Origin: CAUZWH01 sp965247665
GTDB lineage: Bacteria > Pseudomonadota > Alphaproteobacteria > SHVV01
DNA: 64,000 bases
Reading direction: 5' to 3'
Assembly: GCA_965247665.1 (NCBI GenBank)
Contig: CBDFHH010000003.1
Span: forward strand, 124,001-188,000
In this document: positions 1 to 8,888 of the stretch, piece by piece
Layout of the letters: the number at the start of each line of letters is the position of its first letter
How positions within the stretch are numbered: the first letter of the stretch is position 1
Notes under the pieces: model-generated
What the model saw: the letters and a program-made list of their open reading frames with translations, nothing else
Database searches by the model: none
What the model was told of the DNA's origin: nothing
Program-made: the position numbers and the translations under genes

Positions 1-1126
1 TGAGGCAATGGTGGAGGTTGGCTTCGAGGGGTGAGAACGGCCCGGGCCGATAGCTCTCTCGCGTCACCGCTTTGTGGGTCTCGGCGACGGTGCCGGTGTC
101 TTCGGCAAGGATGATCCGCACGAAGTCGTCGTAATTCTTGAGCTTGGCGTCGATGTCGGGATCGTCGAACACGGCCGCCGGGAAGATCTGGTAGCACAGC
201 AGCAGGGTTTGGCTGACCGAGACCGGCCACGAGATCACCGCGACGCTGCTGTCGCTTCGACCGACCAGCACCAGGTTCGGCGGCAGGTGGCCGACGCAGG
301 CGAACTCGTCCGGCTGGTCTTCCATCCAAGGCATTCTTCCGAACAGCAAGCGGCGGTCGGATTGAAGCGGCGCGTCGCTGTAGAACGAGCTGATGCGGCC
401 ATTGTCGCGCAGGTTGAAGTTGAGCCCGGCGTGGGTGATGGCGTCGCCGAAAGTGTCCGCATGGACCGCTTGCACGTGGTAGAGATCGTGGTTGTTCTCG
501 TTCATGATCTTCCAGTTGCAGGCGACCTCCCACGACTGCTTGTAGCCTGCGCGGCAGCGACCCATGCCGAGCATCGCGAAATCATCGGCGAACTCGCCGA
601 GATATTCGGTCAGCGGCGGCGCGTCGTCTGCGAACGACACGAAGATCCAACCCTCCCAGACATCGCAGCCCAGCGGCGGCAGTCGGCATTGCGAGAGATC
701 GAAACCCTCGACTTGGTCCATGAAGGGTGCACCAACGAGCCGGCCCGCCAGGTCATAGCGCCAACCGTGGTATTCGCACGAAAAACCCTTGGCGTTGCCG
801 CTTCCCTTGGCGACGACCAGGCCGCGATGCGCGCAGGCGTTGCGAAAGACGTTGATGCTTCCGCCGACGTCGCGGGTGATGATGATCGGCTCGTCCATGA
901 CCATGAATGTCAGGTAGTCGCCGGGCTTCGCGATCTCCTCGCTGCGGGCGATGCACAGCCAATCGCGCATGAAGATCTTGCTTTTCTCGAGCGCGTAGAT
1001 CTCCGGCGAAGTGTAGATGGCGGCCGGTGCGTGCCGCGCCTCGCGCAGAGGTGCGCGGGTGGCGGCAATGTCGTGCCGGAGACGTTCCGTAATGTCGGGG
1101 CCGACGGTTGTGTCAGCCAAGCTCAT
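1..1126 (-). CDS. Rieske [2Fe-2S] aromatic-ring-hydroxylating oxygenase, alpha subunit (C-terminus off the window)
   Basis: Large-subunit type Rieske non-haem iron oxygenase, which would use electrons from a separate reductase to oxygenate an organic substrate in the cytoplasm. The frame opens at ATG 1126 behind a strong ribosome site (GGGAGGAGG) and stays open for 375 codons to the left edge. The Rieske cluster ligands are C98-x-H100 and C117-x2-H120 (ACAHRG and CEYHGW). The mononuclear iron site follows as the E-x3-D-x2-H-x4-H block in ENNHDLYHVQAVH, with a later acidic YDD/AED segment that can supply the carboxylate. No partner beta subunit, ferredoxin or reductase is visible on this side, so it may be a single-component alpha3-type oxygenase. 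The substrate cannot be told from sequence. It is unrelated in position to the second Rieske pair near 58 kb. Confidence 0.88.
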   Translation of the reverse strand, partial: MSLADTTVGPDITERLRHDIAATRAPLREARHAPAAIYTSPEIYALEKSKIFMRDWLCIARSEEIAKPGDYLTFMVMDEPIIITRDVGGSINVFRNACAHRGLVVAKGSGNAKGFSCEYHGWRYDLAGRLVGAPFMDQVEGFDLSQCRLPPLGCDVWEGWIFVSFADDAPPLTEYLGEFADDFAMLGMGRCRAGYKQSWEVACNWKIMNENNHDLYHVQAVHADTFGDAITHAGLNFNLRDNGRISSFYSDAPLQSDRRLLFGRMPWMEDQPDEFACVGHLPPNLVLVGRSDSSVAVISWPVSVSQTLLLCYQIFPAAVFDDPDIDAKLKNYDDFVRIILAEDTGTVAETHKAVTRESYRPGPFSPLEANLHHCL

Positions 1127-1195
1127 GGCCTCCTCCCGGTCGTCTTGCCGAACGCCGAAGCGGTGTCGCGCGTTGGTCGCGAAAGCTCACAAAGC

Positions 1196-1269
1196 TGGAG
1201 GCCCGGGCCGGAGTCGAACCGGCGTAGACGGATTTGCAATCCGCTGGATAGCCACTCTCCCACCGGGCC
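1196..1269 (-). tRNA. tRNA-Cys (GCA)
   Basis: A complete cloverleaf reads on the minus strand. The acceptor stem GGCCCGG pairs with CCGGGCC, followed by discriminator T and an encoded CCA. The anticodon loop TTGCAAA gives anticodon GCA, cysteine. The T arm carries GGTTCGACTCC. Length is 74 nt. It lies between the Rieske oxygenase gene (accessory) and the pcm-tolC core block, a position typical of integration sites, but I see no integrase or attachment repeat here. Confidence 0.95.
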
Positions 1270-1411
1270 CGCTCGTCGACGCCAGGCGCTGGCCTACCCG
1301 CAACATTTGCAAATAGGACCAATCCGGCAGAATTGCAAGCGAGCCGCAAATCGCGGCCGTGTGTTCGGCCGTGGGTTCGGAAATGTCGCGGCATGGCCGA
1401 TACGGCCGCTG

Positions 1412-1440
1412 TTGTCACACCGGCGGATGCGGCCTATATA
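1412..1440 (+). promoter_or_regulatory. Candidate sigma70-type promoter for the pcm-like/tolC genes
   Basis: TTGTCA (1412-1417) and TATATA (1435-1440) are separated by 17 bp, a near-ideal housekeeping promoter. The predicted start of transcription would fall about 50 bp before the methyltransferase ATG at 1501. Based on consensus match only. Confidence 0.45.
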
Positions 1441-1500
1441 CCGGAAAGAGCGTGGTTCTTGCGGTGTGACGCTCACCGAAACAGAGGTCCCGTTTTCGCC

Positions 1501-2154
1501 ATGACAGACTATGCCGCCGCTCGGTTGAGCATGGTGCGGAACCAGCTTCTGCCCAATCGGCTCACCGACGCGGGCGTGACCGAGGCGATAATCGCGGTCC
1601 CGCGGGAACGCTTCGTTCCCAAACCCCTGGCCGGCGTCGCCTATCTCGACGAGGACATTCTGCTGGGACGGGACCGCTACCTGATGGAGCCGCGCGTGTT
1701 CGCGCGGCTGCTGCAGGCGGCGGAGATCGACGAGGACGACGTCGTGCTCGATGTCGGGTGCGGGAACGGCTATTCGGCGGCCGTGATCTCGTATCTCGCC
1801 GGTGCGGTGGTCGCCCTTGAGGAAGACGAGGAGCTCGCGCGCAACGCGGGCGAACTGCTCGCCGAGCTCGAGCGCGATAACGTCGCCGTGGTCTCGGGTT
1901 CCCTGCGCGACGGCAATCCGAGCCAGGGGCCCTACGATGTGGTCTTTGTCAACGGCTCGATCGAAGCGGTGCCCGACGCTCTGGTTGCGCAGTTGAGCGA
2001 CGGCGGCCGGCTGCTGTGCGTGGTCGGCGGCGCCAGGATCGGCAAGGCGACGCTGGTGGTGCGACGGGGCGAAACCAGCGACGCGCGCCCGCTGTTCGAT
2101 GCCGCGGTCCCGCCGCTTCCCGGTTTCGCGCGCGCCGCCGAGTTCGCGTTCTAG
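1501..2154 (+). CDS. Protein-L-isoaspartate O-methyltransferase family protein (TolC-linked paralogue)
   Basis: SAM-dependent methyltransferase of the isoaspartyl repair family, 217 aa. The opening MTDYAAARLSMVRNQLLPNR and the block RERFVP are typical of the family, and the SAM-binding motif I is VLDVGCGNGYSAAVI near residue 80. In alphaproteobacteria a divergent member of this family sits directly before tolC, as here, and may be specialised rather than a general repair enzyme; a second, more canonical pcm lies at 34.7 kb. The start is the ATG at 1501; an upstream in-frame extension to 1333 is possible but would begin before the best promoter and has no family match. Confidence 0.85.
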   Translation: MTDYAAARLSMVRNQLLPNRLTDAGVTEAIIAVPRERFVPKPLAGVAYLDEDILLGRDRYLMEPRVFARLLQAAEIDEDDVVLDVGCGNGYSAAVISYLAGAVVALEEDEELARNAGELLAELERDNVAVVSGSLRDGNPSQGPYDVVFVNGSIEAVPDALVAQLSDGGRLLCVVGGARIGKATLVVRRGETSDARPLFDAAVPPLPGFARAAEFAF

Positions 2155-2223
2155 CCGCGTGAGCCTCTCGATGCACAGCCACGCATGGCCCGGCCGCGGC
2201 CGTTTGTCAGGAAAGGGCGCGGG

Positions 2224-3621
2224 GTGTCGTTAAGGGGATCTCCGGCAGCCGCGGCATGCCGCCGCCGGGGTCGCGTCCTCGGCGCGGTCTGCGCAGTCGC
2301 CGTCATGCTGGCGCCCGGCTACGGCCATGCGCAATCCCTGTTCGACGCGATGATCCTGGCGTACCAGACCAACCCGACCTTGCAGGCGCAGCGCGCCGCG
2401 CTGCGTTCGACGGCCGAGAACGTTCCGCAAGCGCTCTCGAACTACCGGCCGACGGTGGTTCTCGAAGGCGGCACCGGTGCTGCGAGCATCTCGGGTTCGC
2501 AGTCGGGCGGCAGCCAGACGCCGGTGTCGGCCGCGTTGACGGTGAACCAGCAGGTCTACCGCGGCGGCCGCACGACGGCATCGGTGCGCCGGGCCGAGAA
2601 CCAGGTGCGGGCGGCCCGGGCCGACCTGCTGGCGACGGAACAGAACCTGCTGCTGTCGGTGGTGACGGCATATCTCGACGTGTTGCGCGACCAGGCGGTG
2701 GTGCAACTCAGCCGCAACAACGAATCGGTGCTGGGGCGCCAGCTGCAGGCGGCGCGCGATCGCTTCGAGGTGGGCGAGGTCACGCGCACCGACGTGGCTC
2801 AGGCCGAGGCGCGTCTGTCGCGGGCGACGTCGGATCGTATTCAGGCCGAGGGCAATCTGACGTCGAGCCGCGCCAACTACCGCCGCGCCGTCGGTGCCGA
2901 GCCCGACCGGCTTGAAGCCGCGCCCAGGCTTTCGGATATTCCGGCGTCGTACGAGGAAGCGTTGCAGATCGCGCTGGCGGAGAGCCCGCTGCTGTTGTCG
3001 TCCCGGTTCATCGAGGCGGCGAGTCGCGCCGCGGTCGATGTCTCGTTCGGCAAGCTGCTGCCGACCGTCTCGGTCAGCGGCGACCTGACCTACAGCGACA
3101 CGCAGCAATCCGGCAGCTCGGCCATCAAGTCGGCGACGGTTACCGCACGCCTGACCGTACCGCTCTACCAGGCCGGTGCGGCGTTCTCGCAGGTTCGCCA
3201 GGACCGGCAGATCAACTCGCAGCGCCGCATTCAGGTCGAGGAAACGCGGCGCCGGGTGGTCGAAGCGGTGACCATGGCGTGGCAGCGCCTGACCACGGCG
3301 AGCGCCCGAATCGTGTCGCAGCTCGGGCAGGTGCGCGCCACCGAGCTGGCCCTCGAAGGCGTCCAACAGGAGGCTGAAGTGGGGTCGCGGACCACGCTCG
3401 ACGTGCTCGATGCCGAGCAGGAGCTGCTCGACGCGCAGGTCGCCCTGGTGCGGGCCCAGCGCGACGAATATGTCGCCGCCTTCGAGGTCAAATCCGCGAT
3501 CGGCCGACTGACCGTTGCCGCGCTCGGGCTCGCCGTCGAACCCTACGACGACGAGGCCCACTATAGGCAGGTGCGAGACCGCTGGCTCGGGTCGAACGGC
3601 GCATTGTCCACGGACGAGTAG
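2224..3621 (+). CDS. tolC: TolC family outer-membrane efflux protein
   Basis: Outer-membrane channel component of type I secretion and RND/MFS efflux systems. The protein is about 465 aa, the normal TolC length. An N-terminal signal peptide is present (positive stretch, then AVCAVAVMLAPGYGHA, cleavage about AHA|Q). Two repeated coiled-coil/beta-strand halves follow, with the usual opening SLFDAMILAYQTNPTLQAQRAAL and late helix ATELALEGVQQEAEVGSRTTLDVLDAEQELL. I prefer the GTG start at 2224 because AGGAAAGG precedes it; an in-frame ATG at 2185 would add 13 residues before the signal peptide without a ribosome site. No inner-membrane pump gene is adjacent, so the partner is elsewhere. Confidence 0.9.
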   Translation: MSLRGSPAAAACRRRGRVLGAVCAVAVMLAPGYGHAQSLFDAMILAYQTNPTLQAQRAALRSTAENVPQALSNYRPTVVLEGGTGAASISGSQSGGSQTPVSAALTVNQQVYRGGRTTASVRRAENQVRAARADLLATEQNLLLSVVTAYLDVLRDQAVVQLSRNNESVLGRQLQAARDRFEVGEVTRTDVAQAEARLSRATSDRIQAEGNLTSSRANYRRAVGAEPDRLEAAPRLSDIPASYEEALQIALAESPLLLSSRFIEAASRAAVDVSFGKLLPTVSVSGDLTYSDTQQSGSSAIKSATVTARLTVPLYQAGAAFSQVRQDRQINSQRRIQVEETRRRVVEAVTMAWQRLTTASARIVSQLGQVRATELALEGVQQEAEVGSRTTLDVLDAEQELLDAQVALVRAQRDEYVAAFEVKSAIGRLTVAALGLAVEPYDDEAHYRQVRDRWLGSNGALSTDE

Positions 3622-3724
3622 TTCAAGATCCACGACCGCCACGAACGACCGGGTATCGCATGTCAACGAGGTTGTAATACCGGCTTCTTGGTTTAGAGTC
3701 CCATAGTGTCCCGTTCGTCCGGGC

Positions 3725-3799
3725 GCGCGTAAGGCGTTGGCGCGTAAGGCGTTGGCGCGTAAGGCGTTGGCGCGTAAGGCGTTGGCGCGTAAGGCGTTG
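3725..3799. repeat. Five perfect 15-bp tandem repeats abutting the popZ start codon
   Basis: Unit GCGCGTAAGGCGTTG is repeated five times without a mismatch, ending 2 bp before the popZ ATG at 3802. Each unit carries TAAGG, so the last copy supplies an AAGG (3791-3794) with 7-nt spacing to the ATG, and every unit puts TAA in the popZ frame, excluding upstream in-frame initiation. On the minus strand the unit would read PTPYA repeats, but no gene is supported there. Confidence 0.95.
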
Positions 3800-3801
3800 G
3801 A

Positions 3802-4566
3802 ATGAGCGACCCGACTACCCCACCAGAACCGACGATGGAAGAGATCCTCGCATCGATTCGGCGGATCATTTCAGAGGACCAGGAGGAAGACGGAGAGGCT
3901 AGGGGGGCCGCCGCGGTTGGCGACGCGGAGTCCGCGATCGACGATGTCGACATGGCGGCGCCGCGCGAACGGGACGAGCCCCGTGCGCTGGCCGAGGGCG
4001 ATAGCGGCGGCGACGACGATTTCGAAGCGGCGCTCGTCGCGGAAGCGGAAGGCGAGCATGCCCTCGAGCCCGATCGCGAAGAAGCGGTCGCGGATCAACC
4101 CGAATTCGGGTCCGTCGTCGAGGAGGTCGGTCACCGGCTCGACGTCGGGGGTTTTGAGGACGAGCCGGACGCTTTCGACGACACGATTCTCGAGCTGACC
4201 GAGGTGGTCGACGATGGCGATGCCGACGACCGGGTCGATGATCTCGATGAATCGGCGATCCTCGATCTCGAAGCCGCGGCGGCCCCGGTGCCGGAACCGC
4301 GTCCGCCGTCCGACGTCGATTTCGAAACGCTTATCTCCGGAGAGGCGGCTGCGCAGGCCAGTACCGCGTTTGCCGGTCTTGCCGAGCAGCTCAGGCAGTC
4401 GCGTGACGTCGCGCTTGGCGGCGGTGCCCGCACCTTGGAAGAGTTGGTCAAGGAGCTGCTGCGACCGATGCTTAAAGAATGGCTCGATGCGAACCTGCCG
4501 CCGCTGGTGCAACGGTTGGTCGAACGCGAGATCGCGAAATTGGCCGACCGCGCGGACCAACAGTAG
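3802..4566 (+). CDS. popZ: PopZ family cell-pole organising protein (DUF2497)
   Basis: Acidic 254-residue protein with the PopZ/DUF2497 layout. The N-terminal helix EPTMEEILASIRRIISED (about residues 9-26) is the client-binding region of the family. A long low-complexity acidic linker rich in D and E covers about residues 30-195. The C-terminal oligomerisation helices LEELVKELLRPMLKEWLDANLPPLVQRLVEREI occupy about residues 212-245. PopZ forms polar microdomains that anchor the chromosome origin and cell-cycle regulators in alphaproteobacteria. It lies between tolC and valS, the usual alphaproteobacterial neighbourhood. Its ribosome site lies inside a perfect 15-bp minisatellite, so expression could depend on repeat number. 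Confidence 0.9.
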   Translation: MSDPTTPPEPTMEEILASIRRIISEDQEEDGEARGAAAVGDAESAIDDVDMAAPRERDEPRALAEGDSGGDDDFEAALVAEAEGEHALEPDREEAVADQPEFGSVVEEVGHRLDVGGFEDEPDAFDDTILELTEVVDDGDADDRVDDLDESAILDLEAAAAPVPEPRPPSDVDFETLISGEAAAQASTAFAGLAEQLRQSRDVALGGGARTLEELVKELLRPMLKEWLDANLPPLVQRLVEREIAKLADRADQQ

Positions 4567-4647
4567 GCGCTTGATTTAGGCCCGCGGCGCGCTTAATTTC
4601 CGGCCCGTTTCCCATCTCTTTCGTCTAGATTTCGAGGGCGTTCGGCG

Positions 4648-7302
4648 ATGCTGGACAAGACCTATCTGCCCGCCGACGTCGAGGCCGAGCAATACCGCCG
4701 CTGGGAAGCGGCGAATGCGTTCGCCAGCGACCGGCGGCCCGGGGCCGATCCCTACTGCATCGTCATCCCTCCGCCCAATGTGACCGGTAGCCTGCATATG
4801 GGCCACGCGCTGAACAATACGCTCCAGGATGTCTTGGTGCGCTTTAAACGCATGCAAGGACGAGACGTGCTTTGGCAGCCGGGGATGGACCATGCGGGCA
4901 TCGCTACCCAGATGGTGGTCGAGCGCCAGCTCGAGGCGGGCAACCTGCGGCGCCAGGATTTGGGGCGCGAAGAATTCGTCGATCGGGTGTGGGCATGGAA
5001 GAACGAGTCCGGCGGCACGATCATCAACCAGCTCAAGAGGTTGGGCTGTTCGTGCGACTGGTCGCGCGAACGTTTCACCATGGATGAGGGTCTTTCGGCC
5101 GCAGTGCGCAAGGTGTTCGTCGATCTCTATCGCGAGGGGCTGATCTACCGGGACAAGCGCCTGGTCAATTGGGACTGCAGGTTTCAAACCGCGATCTCCG
5201 ATCTCGAGGTCGAGCAGCGCGAGATCGACGGGCATCTGTGGCACATTCGCTACCCCGTCGAAGGGGACGCGCATCGCGACCTCACGGTCGCGACGACGCG
5301 GCCGGAGACCATGCTTGGCGACACCGCGGTCGCGGTGCATCCCGACGACGATCGCTACCGTGACCTGGTCGGCAAATACGCGATTTTACCTCTGGTGGGG
5401 CGGCGCCTGCCAATCATCGCCGATGACTATGCCGATCCCGAGCAAGGCTCGGGGGCGGTGAAGATCACACCGGCGCACGATTTCAACGACTTCGAAGTCG
5501 GCGAGCGGCACGGCCTCGAGCGCGTCAACATCTTTGAAGAAAACGGGACCGTTAACGAGGCGGCGCCGGAAGCCTATCGCGGCCTCGATCGTTTCGCTGC
5601 GCGCAGGCAGGTGATCGACGACCTCGAAGCGGCGGGGCTGCTGGTCAAGGTCGAGCCGCATCGCCACGTGGTGCCGTTTGGCGACCGTTCGGAGACCGTG
5701 ATCGAACCGTGGCTGACGGACCAGTGGTATGTCGACGCCAAATCACTAGCCAAGCAGGCGATCGCCCGCGTCGAAAACGGCGACACCCGGTTCGTGCCAA
5801 AGAACTGGGAGAAGACCTACTTCGAGTGGATGAACAACATCCAGCCCTGGTGCATCTCGCGGCAGCTGTGGTGGGGGCACCAGATCCCGGCCTGGTACGG
5901 ACCCGATGGCGAGACCTTCGTCGCCGCCGACGGGGCGGAGGCTCGGGCGGCGGCGACGGCTCACTATGGCCGCGACGATGTCGAGCTGGTGCGCGATGAA
6001 GATGTGCTCGACACCTGGTTCTCGTCGGCGCTGTGGCCGTTCTCGACCCTGGGTTGGCCCGACGAGACGCCGGAACTCGAGCGCTACTACCCCAATTCGG
6101 TGCTGGTGACCGCGTTCGACATCATCTTCTTTTGGGTAGCGCGAATGATGATGATGGGTCTCCATTTCATGAAGGAGGTGCCGTTCGACGACGTCTATAT
6201 CCACGCCTTGGTACGCGACGCAAAGGGCCAGAAGATGTCGAAGAGCAAGGGCAACGTCATCGACCCGCTCGAGTTGGTCGACAGATACGGTGCCGATGCG
6301 CTGCGCTTCACGCTGGCGGCGATGGCGGCGCAGGGTCGCGACATCAAGCTGGCGGAAGGCCGGGTCGAGGGTTACCGCAACTTCGCGACCAAGCTGTGGA
6401 ACGCGACCCGATTCTGCGAGATGAACGAATGCACCTTCGATCCGGGCTTCGATCCGGCGTCGTGCGAGCAGGCGGTCAATCAGTGGATCGTCAGCGCGGC
6501 GCGCGAGACCGTCGCCGAGGTAACCACGGTGCTCGACGGCTATCGTTTCAACGAAGCGGCCGGCGCGATCTACCAGTTCACCTGGGGCACGTTCTGCGAT
6601 TGGTACCTCGAATTCATCAAACCGATCCTGGCCGCCGGCGACGCGGCCGTGCGCGACGAGACCCGTGCGACCGCCGCCTGGACGCTGGGCGAGATCCTCA
6701 AGCTGCTGCATCCCTTCATGCCGTTCATCACCGAGGAGATCTGGGGCCGTACCCGTCCCGCCGATTCCGGCTTGCTGATGCTGCAGCCGTGGCCGACGTC
6801 CCCCGACATGGCGGTCGGTCGAGAAGCGACCGAAGAAATGGAATGGGCGATCCGCCTGATTTCGCAGGTCCGCACGGTGCGCTCGGAGATGAACGTGCCG
6901 CCGGGCGCGCATCTGGCGCTGCACATGGTCGGTGCCGGCGAGCGGACGCGGGTGCGGCTCGACAAGCATCGCGACGTGATCTCGGGGCTCGGGCGTTTCG
7001 AGAGCATCGAGATTGCCGACGCCGCGCCGGCGGGTTCGCTTCAGCTGGTGGTCGACGAGGCTACCGTGGCCCTGCCGCTGGCCGAGGTGATCGATATCGC
7101 TCGGGAGCGTGAGCGTCTGAGCCGCGAACTCGGCAAGGTGGCCTTGGAAATCACCAGGATCGACGGCAAACTGGGCAACGAACAGTTCGTTGCCAAGGCG
7201 CCCGATCACGTCGTCGAGGAGCAGCGCGAACGGCGCGCCGATGCCGAAGCGATCCAGGCCAGACTGACCCAAGCGCTCGAGCGCTTGCAGGCTGCCGGGT
7301 AA
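4648..7302 (+). CDS. valS: Valine--tRNA ligase
   Basis: Class I aminoacyl-tRNA synthetase charging tRNA-Val, 884 aa, typical of the family. The HIGH motif is HMGH at residues 50-53 inside PPPNVTGSLHMGH. The KMSKS motif is at residues 529-533. The CP1 editing domain is recognisable by TTRPETMLGDTAVAVHP. A C-terminal coiled coil, characteristic of ValRS, starts around DIARERERLSRELGKV. Downstream genes are on the same strand but of unrelated function. Confidence 0.98.
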   Translation: MLDKTYLPADVEAEQYRRWEAANAFASDRRPGADPYCIVIPPPNVTGSLHMGHALNNTLQDVLVRFKRMQGRDVLWQPGMDHAGIATQMVVERQLEAGNLRRQDLGREEFVDRVWAWKNESGGTIINQLKRLGCSCDWSRERFTMDEGLSAAVRKVFVDLYREGLIYRDKRLVNWDCRFQTAISDLEVEQREIDGHLWHIRYPVEGDAHRDLTVATTRPETMLGDTAVAVHPDDDRYRDLVGKYAILPLVGRRLPIIADDYADPEQGSGAVKITPAHDFNDFEVGERHGLERVNIFEENGTVNEAAPEAYRGLDRFAARRQVIDDLEAAGLLVKVEPHRHVVPFGDRSETVIEPWLTDQWYVDAKSLAKQAIARVENGDTRFVPKNWEKTYFEWMNNIQPWCISRQLWWGHQIPAWYGPDGETFVAADGAEARAAATAHYGRDDVELVRDEDVLDTWFSSALWPFSTLGWPDETPELERYYPNSVLVTAFDIIFFWVARMMMMGLHFMKEVPFDDVYIHALVRDAKGQKMSKSKGNVIDPLELVDRYGADALRFTLAAMAAQGRDIKLAEGRVEGYRNFATKLWNATRFCEMNECTFDPGFDPASCEQAVNQWIVSAARETVAEVTTVLDGYRFNEAAGAIYQFTWGTFCDWYLEFIKPILAAGDAAVRDETRATAAWTLGEILKLLHPFMPFITEEIWGRTRPADSGLLMLQPWPTSPDMAVGREATEEMEWAIRLISQVRTVRSEMNVPPGAHLALHMVGAGERTRVRLDKHRDVISGLGRFESIEIADAAPAGSLQLVVDEATVALPLAEVIDIARERERLSRELGKVALEITRIDGKLGNEQFVAKAPDHVVEEQRERRADAEAIQARLTQALERLQAAG

Positions 7303-7334
7303 GCGCGGGTACGGTCGGGGCGCGAGGCGCGGGA

Positions 7335-7964
7335 ATGCCTGACAAGATCGATCTCAAGAAGCGGCACAAGCCATTGTTTACGGCAAGAGCGGTGCCGGCA
7401 CTGATCGACGTTCCCGCTCTTTCGTATCTGATGGTCGACGGCGCCGGAATGCCGGGCAATGGTGAATTCGAACCCGCGGTTGCGGCACTCTATTCGATCG
7501 CCTATACGATCAAGTTCGCGATCAAGAAAACGCAATCAGGCCCGGACTACGTCTTCGCACCGCTCGAAGCACTGTGGTGGAGCGACGACGGCGATCCGGT
7601 CGATCCGATAGCCCGGCCGCGGGCGGTGCGGTGGACGGCAATGGTCATGCAACCCGATTTCGTAACCGCGCACGATGTCGGCGCCGGGATCGCGGCGGCC
7701 AAGGCCAAGCTGGCGGGAACATCGGGGCCGGAGAACCCGGCGCTTGATCGAATCATCCTCGACCGGCTGGTCGAAGGCCGGGCGGCGCAGCTGCTGCACA
7801 CCGGACCCTATTCCGAGCAAGGTCCCAACATCGAACGGCTGCACGCCTTCATCGCCGCCGAGGGATTGGCGGCACGCGGCAAGCACCACGAGATCTACCT
7901 CAACCATCCCGGCCGTACCGCGCCGGAGAAACTCAAAACGATCCTGCGCCTACCGGTGAGCTAA
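7335..7964 (+). CDS. GyrI-like small-molecule-binding domain protein
   Basis: A 209-residue protein of the GyrI-like/SRPBCC-like ligand-binding group, recognised by the opening KIDLKKRHKPLF followed by VPALSYLMVDGAGMPG and the later block AQLLHTGPYSEQGPNIERLHAFI. These domains bind small hydrophobic molecules and, in some relatives, inhibit gyrase or act as ligand sensors. No DNA-binding domain is present, so it is not itself an AraC or MerR regulator. It starts 33 bp after valS. The biological ligand is unknown. Confidence 0.75.
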   Translation: MPDKIDLKKRHKPLFTARAVPALIDVPALSYLMVDGAGMPGNGEFEPAVAALYSIAYTIKFAIKKTQSGPDYVFAPLEALWWSDDGDPVDPIARPRAVRWTAMVMQPDFVTAHDVGAGIAAAKAKLAGTSGPENPALDRIILDRLVEGRAAQLLHTGPYSEQGPNIERLHAFIAAEGLAARGKHHEIYLNHPGRTAPEKLKTILRLPVS

Positions 7965-8061
7965 CCGGCGAACAGCGACCCCGCCGCCGCATCGCGGGCT
8001 TCGCCATCGCATAGCGAGCCTTTATGCTTACCGGCACGCACGCAAGCTCGAAGAGGGGGCA

Positions 8062-8877
8062 ATGAGCGACAACAAGTATGTCAATCCGGAGGGGATCGCG
8101 CCGCCGGGCGGCGCCTATACCCACATCGCCGAGTTTCCGGCAGGCTCGCGCGTGCTCTACACCGCCGGCCAGGTCGGCGTTGCCCGTGACGGCACATTTC
8201 CCGCCGACTTCCGCCAACAGGCCGAGAACACCTGGCAGAACCTGATCCACATCCTCGGCGACGACAAGATGACCGCCAACGATATCGTCAAGGTGGTCCA
8301 CTATCTCGACGACGCCGCAAACATCGAGCCCTACCGCGAGGCTTACGCCAAATACTACGGCAGCATCGTGCCGGCCTCGACCCTGCTGGTGATCAAACAG
8401 TTGGCGCGGCCCGAGTTCCTGCTCGAGGTCGAGCTGTTGGCGGCGACGCGTCAACCGCCGCCGCCGCAGCGCGCCGCCGAATCGCTCCGCGCCAACCGCC
8501 ACTACAACCCCGCCAACATGACGCCGCCATTCTCGCAATACTCGCACGGGGTGACGATCCCGCCGGGATCGCGAATCGTCCATACTGCGGGCCAGGTCGG
8601 CTTCGCCGACGATCACTCGATCCCCGAGGATTTCGTGGGTCAGGCCAAGAATTTGTGGCGCAACCTCTCCGATATTCTCGACGCCGACGGACTGGGCTGG
8701 TCGGATGTCGTTAAGATCAATCACTATCTGACGAGCCGCGACGACATCCCCGCCTACCGCGAAATCTATCTCGACCACCTCGGCGACGCGGCCCCGGCAG
8801 CGACGCTAGTGATCGTCGAGGCGTTGGCGAGCCCCGACTTCAAGCTCGAGGTCGAGATCGTCGCCGCCGAGCTGTAG
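8062..8877 (+). CDS. Tandem-domain RidA/YjgF family protein
   Basis: The 271-residue protein contains two consecutive RidA (YjgF/YER057c/UK114) folds: domain 1 about residues 10-128 (from GGAYTHIAEFPAGSRVLYTAGQVG) and domain 2 about residues 154-271 (from FSQYSHGVTIPPGSRIVHTAGQVG), joined by a proline-rich linker. Canonical RidA deaminates 2-aminoacrylate and uses an arginine in a PAR motif; here the equivalents are PAST and PAAT, so the catalytic arginine is absent from both halves. That points to a non-deaminase Rid subfamily. It precedes another RidA gene by 11 bp, probably one operon. A GAGGGGG ribosome site precedes the ATG. Confidence 0.85.
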   Translation: MSDNKYVNPEGIAPPGGAYTHIAEFPAGSRVLYTAGQVGVARDGTFPADFRQQAENTWQNLIHILGDDKMTANDIVKVVHYLDDAANIEPYREAYAKYYGSIVPASTLLVIKQLARPEFLLEVELLAATRQPPPPQRAAESLRANRHYNPANMTPPFSQYSHGVTIPPGSRIVHTAGQVGFADDHSIPEDFVGQAKNLWRNLSDILDADGLGWSDVVKINHYLTSRDDIPAYREIYLDHLGDAAPAATLVIVEALASPDFKLEVEIVAAEL

Positions 8878-8888
8878 GAAACAATCCG

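Noticed and set aside
74..1504. Long plus-strand open frame of 476 codons
   Set aside because: Antisense to the Rieske gene and tRNA-Cys; composition is that of a shadow frame in GC-rich DNA and no domain is recognisable.
2230..3666. Minus-strand open frame of 478 codons
   Set aside because: Exact antisense of tolC; rich in R, G and H, as expected for a shadow frame.
3725..3799. Possible CRISPR array
   Set aside because: The 15-bp units are contiguous with no spacers, and no cas gene is present; it is a minisatellite.
3725..3953. Minus-strand frame with PTPYA repeats
   Set aside because: The repeat peptide comes only from translation of the minisatellite; the rest is antisense to popZ.
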